A DNA stretch of 64,000 nucleotides from Prionace glauca (GCA_037974335.1 CM075760.1:40464603-40528602), one strand, 5' to 3'. Positions 22,391 to 33,630 are shown, counted from the first letter of the stretch. Numbers and translations are program-made. Notes: a model not told the origin generated them from the letters alone.

Positions 22391-25300
22391 GAAGGTAGTA
22401 CTTTCAGGAGTACTACAGGTACCACGTGCAAGTGAGAGTAGAAATAGGAGGATTGGGCAGATGAATTGGGCTTGACAGCTCGCACAGGGGACAGGGATTC
22501 AAATTTTTGGATCATTAAGATCGTTTCTGGGGAAGGGCTGATCCGTTCAAGAGGGCTGGGACTAACATCCTGGGGGGAAGATTTACTAGAGCCACTTGGG
22601 AGGGTTAAACTAGTTTGGCAAGGGTGTTGGACCCAATGCAGTAGAGATACAGAAGAGAAGTTGAGGAAAACACAGAAGTTAAAGAGAGCACATCAATTAG
22701 TTAAGGCATTGTCAGTAATGCAAGTACCATTCACATCAGGCAAAATCAAGATATGAGCAAGGGAAGTCCACATTAAACTGCATTTATTTCAATGCAAGAG
22801 GCCTGACGGGCAAGACAGATGAACTCAGGGGATTGATGGGTACGTGGGACTGGGATATTGTAGCAATTACTGAAACATGGCTAAGGGAGGGACAGGACTG
22901 GCAGCTTAATGTTCCAGCTTAATGTTGTACCTTTCCTGTAACAGATGTTATAGGAAAGGTACGACGAGGGGGGGGGGGGGAGTTACGCTTTTGATTAGGG
23001 AAAGCATCATGACTGTACTGAGAGGGGATATATCCGTGTTCGGCCACTGAGTCTATATCGGTAGAACAGAGAAATAAGAAGGGGGAAATCACTTTGATAG
23101 GGTTGTACTACAGGCCCCCAAATAGTCAGCGGGAAATTGAGGAACAAATCTATAAGGAGACTGCAGATAGCTCCAAGAAAAATAGCGTGGTAATAGTCGG
23201 AGATTTTAATTTTCCCAAGATTGTTTGGGACAGCCATCATATTGGAGGGGTGGGTGGAGAGAAATTTGTTGAGTGTATTCAGGTGAAATTTGTTATTCAG
23301 TATGTGGATAGCCCGACAAGACAGGGGGAAAAGCTTGAGCTCCTCTTGGGAAATAAGGAAGGGCAGGTGACAGAAGTGTGAGTGAGGGATCACTTTGGAA
23401 CCAATGACCATAATTCTATTAGTTTTAAGATAGCTATGGAGAATGATAGGTCTATCCTATAAGTTAATATTCTAAATTGAGGCAAGGCCAATTTGTATGG
23501 AATCAGGCAGGAACTTGCAAAAATTAATTGGGGCAACCTCTGGGAAGGAAAAGGGAGGTCTTGCACGTTAGCCTTCTGCCTAACTCTCTATATTCACATT
23601 TCGGACCTCATCTATTTTCCAACCTACATCGTTGGTACTAATATGTACCTTTGGCTGCTCACCCTCTCCCTTAAGAATGTCCTGCAATGGCTCAGGCACC
23701 TCCTTGACCCTGGCACCAGGGAGGCAACACATCATCCTGGAGTTTTGATTGCGGCCACAGAAACGCCTGCCCGTGCCTCTAACTAGCAAGTCCCCTATTA
23801 CTACCGATCGCTTGCTTTTTGTCCCACCCTTTCCCACAGCAGAACCAGCTGTGGTGTCACAGGCCTGGTTACTGTTGGTATCTCCCGCTAACAGGCTATC
23901 CTCCTCATGAATGAATTTTGGGTGGATATATGTGGATCCCTGAAGGCAGCAAGACAGGTAGGAAAAGTGGCATGCTTTCAACAGTGTGTTAACCAGGGTT
24001 CAGGGTAAACACATTCCTCTTAGAGTGAAGGGCAAGGCTGGCAGAAGCCGGGAACCCTGGGTGACTCGCGATATTGAGGCCCTGGTCAAGAAGAAGAAAG
24101 AGGCACATGACGTGCAAAGACAGCTGGGATAAAGTGAATCTGTTGAAGAGTATAGGGGGTTTAGGAGCAGAGTTGTGAGAAATCGGGGACAAGATTTTTT
24201 TGGCAGGCAAGCCAAAGGAGAATCCAAAGAGGTTCTACAAATACATAAAGACCAGGAGAGTAACTAGGGAGAGAGTAGGGCCTCTTCAGGATCAACAAGA
24301 TCATCTAAGTGCAGATCCACAAGAGATGGGTGAGATCCTAAATGAATATTTCTCATCAGTATTTACCATTGAGAAAAACATATGTGTTAGGGAACTTGGG
24401 GAATTAAATATTGATATCCTGTGGAGTGTACATATTATTGAGAAGGAGGTGATGGAAGTCTGTAAGTGCATCAAAGTAGATAAATCTGTGGGACCTGATG
24501 AGATATATCCAGGGCGTTGTGGGAGGCTAGGGAGGAAATTGCGGGTCCCTTAGCAGAGATATTTGAATCATTGATAGTCACGGGTGAGGTGCCTGAAGAT
24601 TGGAAAGTGACAAATGTTGTGCCTTTGTTTAAAAAAGGGCTGCAGAGAAAAGCCTGGGAACTAAAAGTGAGTTAGCCTCACATCTGTGGTGGATAACTTG
24701 TTGGAAGGTATTTTGAAAGACAGGATGGACAGGCATTTGGAAATGCAAGGACTGTTAGGGACAGTCGGCATGGCTTTATGAGTGGAAAATCATGTCTCAC
24801 AAATTTGGTTGAGTTTTGTGAAGGGGTAACCAAAAAGGTAAATGAGGGCTTTGCAGTTGCTGATGTCTACATGGACTTTAACAAGGCCTTTGACAGGGTA
24901 CCGCATGGTGGGTTGTTGCAGAAAGTTAAACCTCACGGGATCCAGGGTGAGGTGTGTAAATGGATAAAAATTGGCTTCTGTTGGTTGGTTGTAGAGGGTT
25001 GTTTTTCAAACTGGAGGCCTGTGAGCAGTGATGTGCCTCAGGACTCGGTACTGGGTCCACTGTTATTTGTCTCTTATACTAACGATTTGGGTGACAATAT
25101 AGGAGGCACGGTTAATAAGTTTGCAGATGTCACCAAGATTGGAAAAGATCTTACAAGGATGCTACTGGGATTGATGGATTGAGTTATAAGGAGAGGCTGA
25201 ATAGACTGGGACTTTTTTCTCTGGAACATAGAGGTTGAGGGGTGACCTTTATGCGTGTCTATAAAATAATGAGGGGCATAGACAAGGTAGATAGTCAATA

Positions 25301-25440
25301 TCTTTTCCCAAAGGTAGGGGAGTCTAAAACTAGAGGGCATAGGATTAAGGTGAGAGGGGAAAGATTCAAAAGTGTCCAGAGAGCCATTTTTTTCTTCACA
25401 CAGAGGGTGGTGAGTGTCAGGAACAAGCTGCCAGAGGTAG
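22035..25440 (+). mobile_element. CR1-like LINE with ORF1 hydrolase-like domain and ORF2
   Basis: ORF1 (22108-22365) resembles the SGNH/esterase-like domain of CR1 ORF1: 'VVIGDLLVRGTG' stands where GDSxxR is expected, so the nucleophile Ser is Leu. 'STNDVG' matches the GTND block. ORF2 follows with an endonuclease ('YYRPPNSQREIEEQ', 'GDFNFPKIVWD', 23094-23381), a linker (24200-24553) and RT ('YMDFNKAFDRVPHG', 'FADVTKIG' replacing FADD). A large part of the RT C-terminus is deleted near 25160. The element is also disrupted by the inverted copy at 23555-23962 and by a nested LINE at 25441. It resumes at 26877. It is a different subfamily from the young CR1 at 15.8 kb. Confidence 0.85.
23555..23962 (-). 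repeat. Right arm of the 408-bp inverted repeat, inside LINE ORF2
   Basis: This is a reverse-complement copy of 21983-22390, lying between 'WEGKGR' (23550) and 'aaaagtggcatgctttcaac' (23961), which are both ORF2 sequence. It includes the 50 bp of foreign minus-strand CR1 found at the left arm, so it was copied from DNA at that site rather than being a normal part of the LINE. Confidence 0.9.
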
Positions 25441-26876
25441 TACAAAGAACAAAGAACAAAGAACAAAACAGCACGGGAAACAGGCCCTTCGGCCCAACGA
25501 GCCCGCGCCGCCGTCCCATGGTCAGTGACCTATTCATGACTCTAGTCTATGCCTAATGTGTGAGGATCAGGGAGGTCCAATATAGGGACAATTTGTTACC
25601 CAATCAATCAGCCTAAAAGCACATTTTTGGGATGTGGGAGGAAACCGGAGCACCCGGAGGAAACCCACGCAACCACGGGGAGAACGCACAAACTCCCACG
25701 GACACAGGCCCAACTCCATGTGTCCGCACAGTAACAGAGATAACCTCTGTGCTGCCATGATGCCCTCGAGATGGTAAGTGCCTGTGGATAAAAATTTCAT
25801 TATTAAAGACTCTATACCCCTGAGACTAAACTGACCCCAATCCTACAATGCTTAATAAGGCCTGCTATATCCCCCTATATGTAAACTGCTCATGTGGCTG
25901 TCCAAGTGACTCTTGAACAACCCTAGCGTGCCTGCTTCCACCACCTCATTCGGCAGTGCATTCCACATCCCCACTACCCTTTGTGTGAAAAACTGCCCTC
26001 TAACATTAGTCTTATATCTAGCCCCCCTCACCCTAAGCCCGTGACCCCTCGTTCTATCCATTTCTAATAGCGGAAAAAGCTTATCACCATCTACTCTATC
26101 TGTCCCCTTCATAATCTTATAAACCTCTATCAAATCCCCCCTCAGCCGACGTCTCTCAAGGGAAAACAGCCCAAGTGCGTTCAATCTTTCCTCGTAAGAC
26201 AGCCCTTCCATACCAGGCAACATCCTGGTAAATCTCCTCTGCACTCTCTCCAGGATCTCTACATCCTTCCGGTAGTACGGCGACCAGAACTGGACGCAGT
26301 ACTCCAGGTGAGGCCTAACCAACGTTCTATACAACTGCAACATCAGACTCCCACTCTTATATTCTATACCCCTTCCTATGAAGGCTAACATGCCATACGC
26401 TTTCCTCATCACATTCTGCACCTGCACCGACACCTTCAGGGACTTGTGTACCTGCACCCCCAGGTCTCTCTGCGTATCTATACTCCGGATAGTTCTACCT
26501 TTTATCATATAACTCCCTTCCACATTATTCCGGCCAAAGTGCATCACCTCGCATTTCTCCGGATTAAATTCCATTTGCCATCTATCTGCCCAATCTACCA
26601 GCCTATCTATGTCCTGTTGCATTGCCAGGCACTGCTCCTCAGTACCCGCCAATCCAACCAACTTAGTGTCATCAGCAAATTTGCTGATCACACCACCTAC
26701 CCCCTCTTCCAAGTCATTAATGTATACTACAAATAGTAGAGGTCCTAGTACCGAGCCCTGCGGCACCCCACTGGTGACAGACCTCCAATTGGAAAAGGAG
26801 CCCTCCACTACTACCCGCTGTCTTCTCCTCCCAAGCCAGTTCTTCACCCATCTGCATACCTGGCCTTGTAGAGACG
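25441..26876 (-). mobile_element. CR1-like LINE nested in another LINE; open RT half
   Basis: On the minus strand the frame is open for about 340 codons from the 5' truncation near 26876 to a stop at about 25852. It covers '[18 protein letters not shown]', catalytic 'FADDTKLVG', 'WQMEFNPEKCEVMHFGR' and the C-terminal 'LVRPHLEYCVQFWSP' domain, with no break seen. The 3' UTR holds a SINE. The tail is (TTTGTTC)n, seen as 'acaaagaacaaagaacaaag' at 25442. The upstream RT and endonuclease are absent. Confidence 0.88.
25595..25765 (-). mobile_element. Partial SINE inside the nested CR1 3' UTR
   Basis: The antisense SINE body is 'gatgtgggaggaaaccggag' through 'cacggggagaacgcacaaac', then a degenerate head. 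It is the third and youngest level of a nest. Confidence 0.65.
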
Positions 26877-27055
26877 GGTACAATGTTATCTTTTAAAAAG
26901 TGTTTAGATAGGTGGGTACGATGGGTATAGAGGGATTTGGGTTAAATGCGGGCAATTGGGATTAGTTTAGAGGTTTAAAAAATGGGTGGCATGGACAAGT
27001 TGGGCCGATGGGCCTGTCACCATGCTGTAAACCTCTATGACTCTATAATAAACAC
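26877..27055 (+). mobile_element. 3' end of the interrupted CR1-like LINE
   Basis: 'aaaaagtgtttagataggtg' through 'ggccgatgggcctgtcacca' and the tail 'ctctatgactctataat' match the expected 3' UTR of the plus-strand LINE that stops at 25440. Confidence 0.75.
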
Positions 27056-27084
27056 GAGTTACAGGGTTGATTGTATAGCTAGGG

Positions 27085-27225
27085 AAATGGCATTTGTGGA
27101 CCTGTTGTGGAGGTAGATGAACTGTAGTGGATCCAGGCGATCTGGGAGGCCGAAATTGATTCAAACCATGACAAAACTTTTGATGCATTTCATAATATTG
27201 AATATCAGAGTAACCGGACAATGAC
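27085..27225 (-). mobile_element. L2-like LINE fragment
   Basis: 'gtggacctgttgtggaggta' and 'gcatttcataatattg' match the block seen at 43.08 kb in the larger L2-like copy. It is short and non-coding. Confidence 0.5.
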
Positions 27226-27654
27226 CATTAAGGCAGCCTGCTTGACTTTTCTTTTGTAGCGGCCTTGGTTTGGGTTTTTCTTACCTGATGCATAGATTAG
27301 CAACTTTCCGACTGAGAGACATTGAGCTTCAGTGGTCCAGTAGGCCATAGTGGGAGAGCAGCAAACGCACTGAATGCTATGGACAGTAGCTATTCGCTGA
27401 ACCCTGAAGCTTTATCCTACTTTTGAAAGCAAACCCTGGTACTTGAGTTCTGTGCCAGTCGAGTGTGAGATTACTGTTTCTTCCTGTGTTGTGCGAATGG
27501 TGTCCACAAATCTGTGGTCTCCTCTTCAGGGTACAGATCTGTGTAAGTATAATAGTCGGAACTGTTGAGGCATCAGGATCTCCCTCTGCCAACTGTTAAT
27601 ATTGCGGTGTTAATCCAGATATTGTGGTGTTTATCCAGAACACCGCTCAGGAAG
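27226..27654. other. No gene recognised
   Basis: Unassigned intronic sequence. A minus frame at 27377-27592 lacks a domain signature. Confidence 0.35.
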
Positions 27655-27966
27655 GATAGTAGGACTAAGGGGCACAGCCTCAAGATAAAGGGGGGGGGGG
27701 CGGTTTAGAACAGAGTTGAGGAGGAACTTCTTCACTCAAAGGGTGGTGAATCTCTGGAATTCTCTGCCCGTTGAAGTGGTGGAGGCTGCCTCGCTAAATA
27801 TTTTTAAGATGCGGTTTGATGGGTTTTTGATAAAAGAGGGGATTAAGGGTTATGGGGAAAGGGCGGGAATGTGGAACTGAGCCACGACAGATCAGCCGTG
27901 ATCTTATTGAATGGCGGGGCAGGCTCGAAGGGCTAGTTGGCCTACTCCTGCTCCTATTTCTTATAT
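27655..27966 (+). mobile_element. 3' end of a young-type CR1
   Basis: Only the last part of ORF2 ('ggtggtgaatctctggaatt') and the 3' UTR to 'ctcctatttcttat' are present. A run of G near 27690 breaks the frame. Confidence 0.8.
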
Positions 27967-28017
27967 TGTCCAGAGGAAACCAGCACAGATAGGTACCAGC
28001 TTTGTTGCAGGGCTTGC

Positions 28018-29322
28018 CTGACGCAGCACGGTTTCATTAAAGGGAAGTCGTGTCTGACAAATTTACTGGAGTTCTATGAGGATGTGTCTCGGGCGGTGGA
28101 CAGAGGAGAGCCGGTGGATGTGGTCTTTCTAGATTTCCAGAAGGCGTTTGATAAAGTACCTCACAAGAGGTTATTGCAGAAGGTCGAGGGACATGGAGTT
28201 GGGGTTAGGGTGTTAGCATGGATAGAGGATTGGTTGTCAAATAGGAGGCAGAGAGTGGGGGTCAACGGGTGCTATTCGGATTGGCGGATGGTGACTAGTG
28301 GAGTGCCCCAGGGGTCGGTGCTGGGGCCTCAGCTTTTTACCATTTATATAGATGATCTGGAGGAGGGAACCGAGTGTAGGGTGTCGAAATTTGCTGATGA
28401 CACCAAGATTGAGGGAACGGCAAATTGTGCGGAGGGTGTGGAGAGTCTACAGAAGGATTTAGATATGCTGGGCGAATGGGCCAGGAAGTGGCAAATGGAA
28501 TTTAATGTTGGCAAGTGTGAGGTGGTCCACTTTGGTAGGAAGAATGATAGGAAGGACTATTACTTACGGGGCGAAAAACTGCAGCAGGCGACGGTGCAGA
28601 GGGACCTCGGGTCCTTTGCATGAGTCGTAAAAACCAAGCTTGCAGGTGCAGCAGGTGGTCAGGAAGGCGAATGGGATGCTGGCCTTCATAGCGAGGGGGA
28701 TTGAACATAAAAGTAGGTCTTGCTGCAGCTGCATAGGGCATTGCTGAGGCCGCAGCTGGAGTACTGTGTGCCGTTTTGGGCGCCGCACCTGCGCAAGGAT
28801 GTTTTGGCCTTGGAGGGAATGCAGAGGAGGTTTACTAGGCTGATACCGGAGTTGAGGGGGTTGAGCTATGAGGAGAGGCTGAATGAACTAGGCTTGTACT
28901 CGTTAGAGTTTAGAAGAATGAGGGGAGATCTCATTGAGACCTATAAGATGATGAATGGGATGGATAGGAAAGAGGTGGAAAGACTCTTCCCGCTCAAAAA
29001 AGACAGTAGGACTAGGGGGCACAGCCTCAAGATAAAAGGGGGGCGGTTTAGAACGGAGTTGAGGGGGAACGTCTTCACTCAAAGAGTGGTGAATCTCTGG
29101 AATTCTCTGCCCGTTAAAGTGGTGGAGGCTGCCTCGCTAAATATTTTTAAGATGCAGGTTGATGGTTTTTTGATAAGAGAGGGGATTAAGTGTTATGGGG
29201 AGAGGGCGGGAAAGTGGAACTGAGCAGCGACAGATCAGTCATGATCTTATTGAATGGCGGGGCAGGCTGGAAGGGCTAGATGGCCTACTCCTGCTGCTAT
29301 TTCTTATGTTCTTATGTTCTTA
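28018..29322 (+). mobile_element. Young-type CR1, 5'-truncated within RT
   Basis: It starts at 'QHGFIKGKSCLTNLLEF' and covers '[16 protein letters not shown]', 'FADDTKIEG' and the C-terminal domain. The frame shifts near 28610 (a missing base in the run encoding DLGV) and again near 28710, where bases are missing relative to the 17.5 kb copy. The tail is TTCTTATG repeats. It lies about 50 bp after a separate 3' fragment of the same subfamily. Confidence 0.9.
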
Positions 29323-29511
29323 AGTGACAGATTACCAAATACAGACTCTACTCCGAATTTCCCGTCAGGGTTTACTTTTTCAACCTACTTACTTCCAAAT
29401 CCCCCACAAGGTATCGAGGCTATTTACCTGTAGCTGAGTGAGGGTCAATGTTGTGGACTCTCTGGAAAACTGTCTCCAGAATATGTACCATTGTGTCCCT
29501 ACCATGGAGCA

Positions 29512-29675
29512 GCACAGTAACACAGTGGTTAACACTGCTGACTCTCAGCATCAGGGACCTCAGTTCAGTTCCAGGCTTGGGTCACTGTCTGTGTGGAGTT
29601 TGGACCTTCTCCCCGTTTCTGCGTTGGTTTACTCCACATGCTCCACTTTCCTCTCACACTGCAAATGACGTGCTC
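29512..29675 (+). mobile_element. SINE, head and body
   Basis: 'acagtggttaacactgctga' (box A-like) and 'gtgtggagtttggaccttct' mark a partial copy without its tail, 120 bp upstream of receptor exon 2. Confidence 0.68.
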
Positions 29676-29795
29676 GATTTAAAAAAAATCTTCTCTGTGT
29701 GTGTACATTTTTTTATTTTAACCCATCCTCGGTCTAAATGGTAATTTCTTCCCATGAATCATGTCTAATTTCAATCTTTATTTTCTTCCTTACAG

Positions 29796-30697
29796 TGAAT
29801 ATAATCACAATTGCGACACTGACGAGCAGAAACTGTGGTCTGTCCAAATGTGTCACTTGTTACCTGGTGGCCATGTCAGTGGGGGATCTGCTGGTCATTA
29901 TCACTGACCTGATATTGAGACACATTCCCATTGTTTATCCAGAACAGTTTTATTTCCTGCTATCAGTCCCTTTGTGTAACATCCATGCCGTCCTGCTTTA
30001 TGCAGCCACTGACTGTTCTGTCTGGTTCACTGTCACTTTCACCTTTGATCGATTTGTGGCCATTTGCTGCCCCAAGCTAAAAAGTAAATATTGCAGTGAG
30101 AAATCAGCAGCTGTGGTTCTGGGAACAGTGACAGTGTTGAGCTGTTTAAAGAACATTTTCTGGTATTTTATGTTATTAAATGGATATTGGCTGGGGAATG
30201 TTCCCTGGTTTTGTTTGGTCCTATTTGATTATGTGGAATCTCCAGTCTGGGGAACAATCGAGTTCCTCCACCACATTCTAACGCCATGTGTCCCATTCGT
30301 CCTGATTCTGCTGCTCAATGCTTTCACCGTCAGACACATTTTAGTGAGCAGCAGAGCCCGCAGGAGACTCCGGGCTCACAGCAGCGGGGACAATCCCAGA
30401 GACCCAGAGATGGAGAGTCGAAGGAAATCCATCATTTTATTGTTTGTTATCTCAGCCAATTTCATCTTATTATGGTCGACATTAATGGTTTATTCTATAT
30501 GGTTTCGGATGTATGATTTGGGCTTCCGGTCAGTATGGTTAGATTATTTTGTTATGGAATTTGGCTTCATGCTGCAACTCACAAGTTGCTGCACAAACAC
30601 AGCCATTTATGCTGTGACACAGACTCAATTCAGACAGCAGCTAAAACATCTGCTGAACTATCCCCTTACTGCAATTCTTCAACTCATTACACCCTGA
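29796..30697 (+). CDS. GPR139-like receptor, exon 2 (TM1 end to C-terminus)
   Basis: The exon encodes the rest of a seven-helix class A receptor (300 codons and a TGA at 30695-30697). Recognisable blocks in order are TM2 'YLVAMSVGDLLVIITDLI', TM3 ending 'FTFDRFVAICCP' (DRF in place of DRY), TM4 'VVLGTVTVLSCLKN', TM5 'LTPCVPFVLILLLNAFTV', then 'RRKSIILLFVISANFILL' leading into TM6, and TM7 'CTNTAIYAVTQTQFR' with NTAIY at the NPxxY position. Cysteines near TM3 (LCNI) and in the second extracellular loop (WFC) could form the conserved disulphide. The acceptor 'cttccttacag' gives the phase-1 join to exon 1. GPR139-like receptors are multi-copy in cartilaginous fish and amphibians, as I recall. 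The exon looks intact and functional; the exact orthologue is unknown. Confidence 0.9.
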
Positions 30698-30764
30698 GAG
30701 GAAACCACAACTACAAGACCCCTGACTCTTTCTATTGGACATTCACATTATAAATAACAAACAG

Positions 30765-31510
30765 CTCACAGAGACAGAAAGGGTGACAGAGAGAAGAGGC
30801 AGTGTGAACAACAGTGAAAGTGATAGAAACACAGTGATTGACAGAGAGAGGGAAGGACACAAAGACATGGACATTGACAGATTTTGTAAGAGTTTCTAAC
30901 AGATACAGGGAAAGAAACAGAGAGATCGAGAGAGAGACAGAGTGAAAGGGCAATGAGAGACTCTGACAGAGCGAGAGAGACAGCGATAGATATTGAGGAA
31001 AATAGTGAGGGAGATGGATATGGAATGAAAAATGGAGACATAGGAAGACAGAAGGGAAGATTTAATAAGAAAGGGAGAGGGAGGTTAAAAGGGAAAGGGA
31101 GATTGAATAGTAGGCGCAGGAGAATAGTCAGAGGCAGATAGTAATAGTGATACAGAGAGACAGAGACAGAGACAGAGAGCATCAGCGAATGGGAAAGAGT
31201 GAGGCTGAATAAGTACAATGGACACAGCAAGAGCAAAAAACATAGTGAGGTAGAGAGAGAGATATGAGAAGGGGTTCAGCTACGGTGATGGAGAGGGAGA
31301 TGGAGATGGAGCATGAGGAGGGGAATGAGACTGAGAGGGGGCAGGAGAGTCAAAGGAAGAGGTAAAGAGAAGGAGATTGAGGGAGAGGCAGAGCGACAAT
31401 AAGGGACACTAAGAGACACAGAGCAACATATAAAGCGAGAGACTGAGGCAGAGAGAGAGACGAAGAGAAATGCACAGAAAGACAAAAAGAGGCAGAGAGA
31501 GATATATTTA
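30765..31510. repeat. Purine-rich (GA) low-complexity tract
   Basis: About 750 bp are dominated by GAGA and GACAGA words just 3' of the receptor stop codon. Frames on both strands are compositional. Confidence 0.75.
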
Positions 31511-31664
31511 ATGATTTAAACGATAACTATTAGGTGGAGTTATTGTAATATGCGCTCCCTGATTGAGGCAGTTAATGCTGTCCAATCTGCGAGCCCCGCA
31601 GACGTATATAATATGGTGTGTCGAGGTCGCCAGAACTCAGGGTGTGTACACTCAGGGTGTGGAT

Positions 31665-31990
31665 GTGATGGACTGGTGGTTTTATCACTAGACTATTAAG
31701 ACAGAAACTTAGCTAATATTCTGGCCATCCGGGTTCCAATACCACCATGGCAGATGGTGGAATTTGAACAAATATATCTGGAATTCAGAATCAGCTGGTG
31801 ACCATAAAACCATTGTTGATTTTCGGAAAAACCCACCTGGTTCACCAATGTCCCAAGGAAGGAAATCTGCCATTCTTACATAGTCAACCCGAAATGTGAC
31901 TCCACGGTCTGCAATGTGGATGACACTTAATTACCCTCTGAACATGGGCAACGAGGTATGGGCAATAACTGCTGGCCGGTCAGCATTTAA
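31665..31990 (+). mobile_element. Second-type SINE (tRNA head, 'contrasting' body)
   Basis: The body reads 'ccaccatggcagatggtgga', 'ggaaggaaatctgccattct', 'aaatgtgactccacggtctg'. The head 'tccgggttccaataccacc' is box B-like. Other copies lie at 35.5 and 61.8 kb. Confidence 0.6.
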
Positions 31991-32194
31991 ACTTTAAACA
32001 AACGATAAACTGTTTCTCACAGCTGGATAAGTAGCTAATCCCTTTGATCGAGGACTTCAACTCAAAGCTGGCAGGAAGATTCTTATTTCTGATTATGAAC
32101 TTATTGACTTACATTAACAGCTCGATGAGGATTCTCAGCGATATTCAACAATTCATACTCAGAGGAACTTGAACATTTATAAAGTGTCAAATGT

Positions 32195-32458
32195 AGGCTT
32201 ACATTAACACCTCAATGAAGTTACTACGAAAATCGGCTCGTCTTCACATACTGGTGCCTTTTCAGGTACACTAAGGGAGAATTTAACATGGCCAATGCAC
32301 CTAACCAGCATGTCTTTCAGACTGTGGGAGAAAACCGGAGGAAACCCATGCAGGTATAGTGAGAAAGTGCAGACTCTGCAAGACAGTGATCTAAGTCAGG
32401 AATTGAACCCAGGTCTCTGGCATACTGAAGCAACAGTGCAACCCACTGTGACACCTCG
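32195..32458 (-). mobile_element. SINE, antisense, second subfamily
   Basis: It starts with 'acattaacacctcaatgaag' and carries 'gggagaaaaccggaggaaac' and an antisense head 'gcaacccactgtgacacct'. Confidence 0.72.
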
Positions 32459-33510
32459 TCAACGGTGATAGTTTGGCAAAGATGTTCCAGAAGTACCTGT
32501 ACGACGGTGCAGTCCATAACATTGCCCATATCCAGCTGTGGGTTTTATTACTGTCTGCCGAGCATTATTGATGGGAACACCCTCCAGGAGCTGAGTCACT
32601 GAGGCAGATGCCTTTAGTTGGCTATGATTGACAGACACTTGTCATACCCCCAATGGAAGAGACGATAATCATGAACTTTTTTGTTAATGGAAACAACACA
32701 GTGCAGTTGGAGTCTTAAAAAGATGCCTTAATCCTATGAAACGGAACACGAAAATGAAAGAACAATTATGAACGGGGAGAATAGTTATTTCAAAGCAGCA
32801 ATAAATAATTGATGCAAAAGGAGAGAAAGATTGAATGATCTGCTTTCACAGCTGGATGATGCGCGAGGCTTAGGAGAAAATATCTCAAGTTAGCCCCAGT
32901 TGGTTTGGCTGTTGAAAGCTTTAGTCTATAAATAAATTCAGGCTCGACATGATGTGAACAGAGTGCAATTAAAGTTCACCAGATTGATTCCTGAAATGGT
33001 GGGTGTTTCCTGAAGCTAGGAATCTATATCAAATGGTCACAGTTACATATTCTGTGGATTAGCTATTAGGGCTAAGACGAAAATACAATTCTTCAGTCAA
33101 AAGATTGTTAAAACTCTGTGGCACACAATATCTCACAGATAATGAACACTCAGTTGTCGAGTATATTCAAGGCACTACTCGATGGATTAATGGATATTAT
33201 AACGCCACGGTACAGGAATGTGATGTTCAAGTAAGAAATCAGCCACAATACTACTGGATGGGGAGCAGGTATTATTAATGTTTGTGTGGACATCCCTGCT
33301 TATTGGCAGCTTTCATCTTTTACATTTCTGAGAAAATGAGTCAGCAATTATCCATGTCTCTCTGGAGGGGTTGAGAAAGTTGAGCGCATTTTGTCTGGAA
33401 CGATGACGGGAATCCACAGAATACCTTTTAAATTACGAGCAGGGTCAAGTTATGAAATGGGTCAGAGAGAGACATGTGGAAATGCCTGACATGGTGAAGA
33501 GTACAAGAAT
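32459..33510. other. No gene; part is an eroded CR1
   Basis: Positions 32940-33240 on the plus strand still resemble CR1 ORF2 C-terminal sequence ('ccagattgattcctgaaatg', 'attcttcagtcaaaagattg'). The remainder is unassigned. Confidence 0.4.
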
Positions 33511-33570
33511 CAGTAACCCTTGCCATGTTTAGTTTTCTGTGCAGTTCTCTCAGTGTTCTTTATCATTGTG
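33511..33570 (-). repeat. Duplicated 60-bp RSS block (distal copy)
   Basis: This block aligns base for base, without gaps, to 33571-33630, about 80% identical over the last 50 bases. It carries a second RSS-like element: CACAATG (33570-33564), a 23-bp spacer and ACAGAAAAC (33540-33532). No coding sequence lies between the two RSSs. Confidence 0.75.
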
Positions 33571-33591
33571 TCTGCAATCCTCCCATGTTCA

Positions 33592-33630
33592 GGTTTCTGT
33601 ACAGCTCTCTCCGTGTTCTGTGTCACTGTG
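33592..33630 (-). other. 23-spacer RSS of the supporting V
   Basis: The heptamer CACAGTG (33630-33624) is consensus. The spacer is 23 bp (33623-33601) and the nonamer ACAGAAACC (33600-33592) matches ACAAAAACC in 8 of 9 bases. It follows the V frame directly. Confidence 0.93.

Larger units (their letters stand above)
18945..29795 (+). other. Intron of the GPR139-like gene
   Basis: The intron is bounded by the donor GTAAGT at 18945 and the acceptor 'cttccttacag' ending at 29795. It contains SINEs, a minisatellite, several CR1 copies on both strands and a large inverted repeat, each listed separately. No other exon of the receptor is seen inside. The span is inferred from matching phases and family homology. 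Confidence 0.72.
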
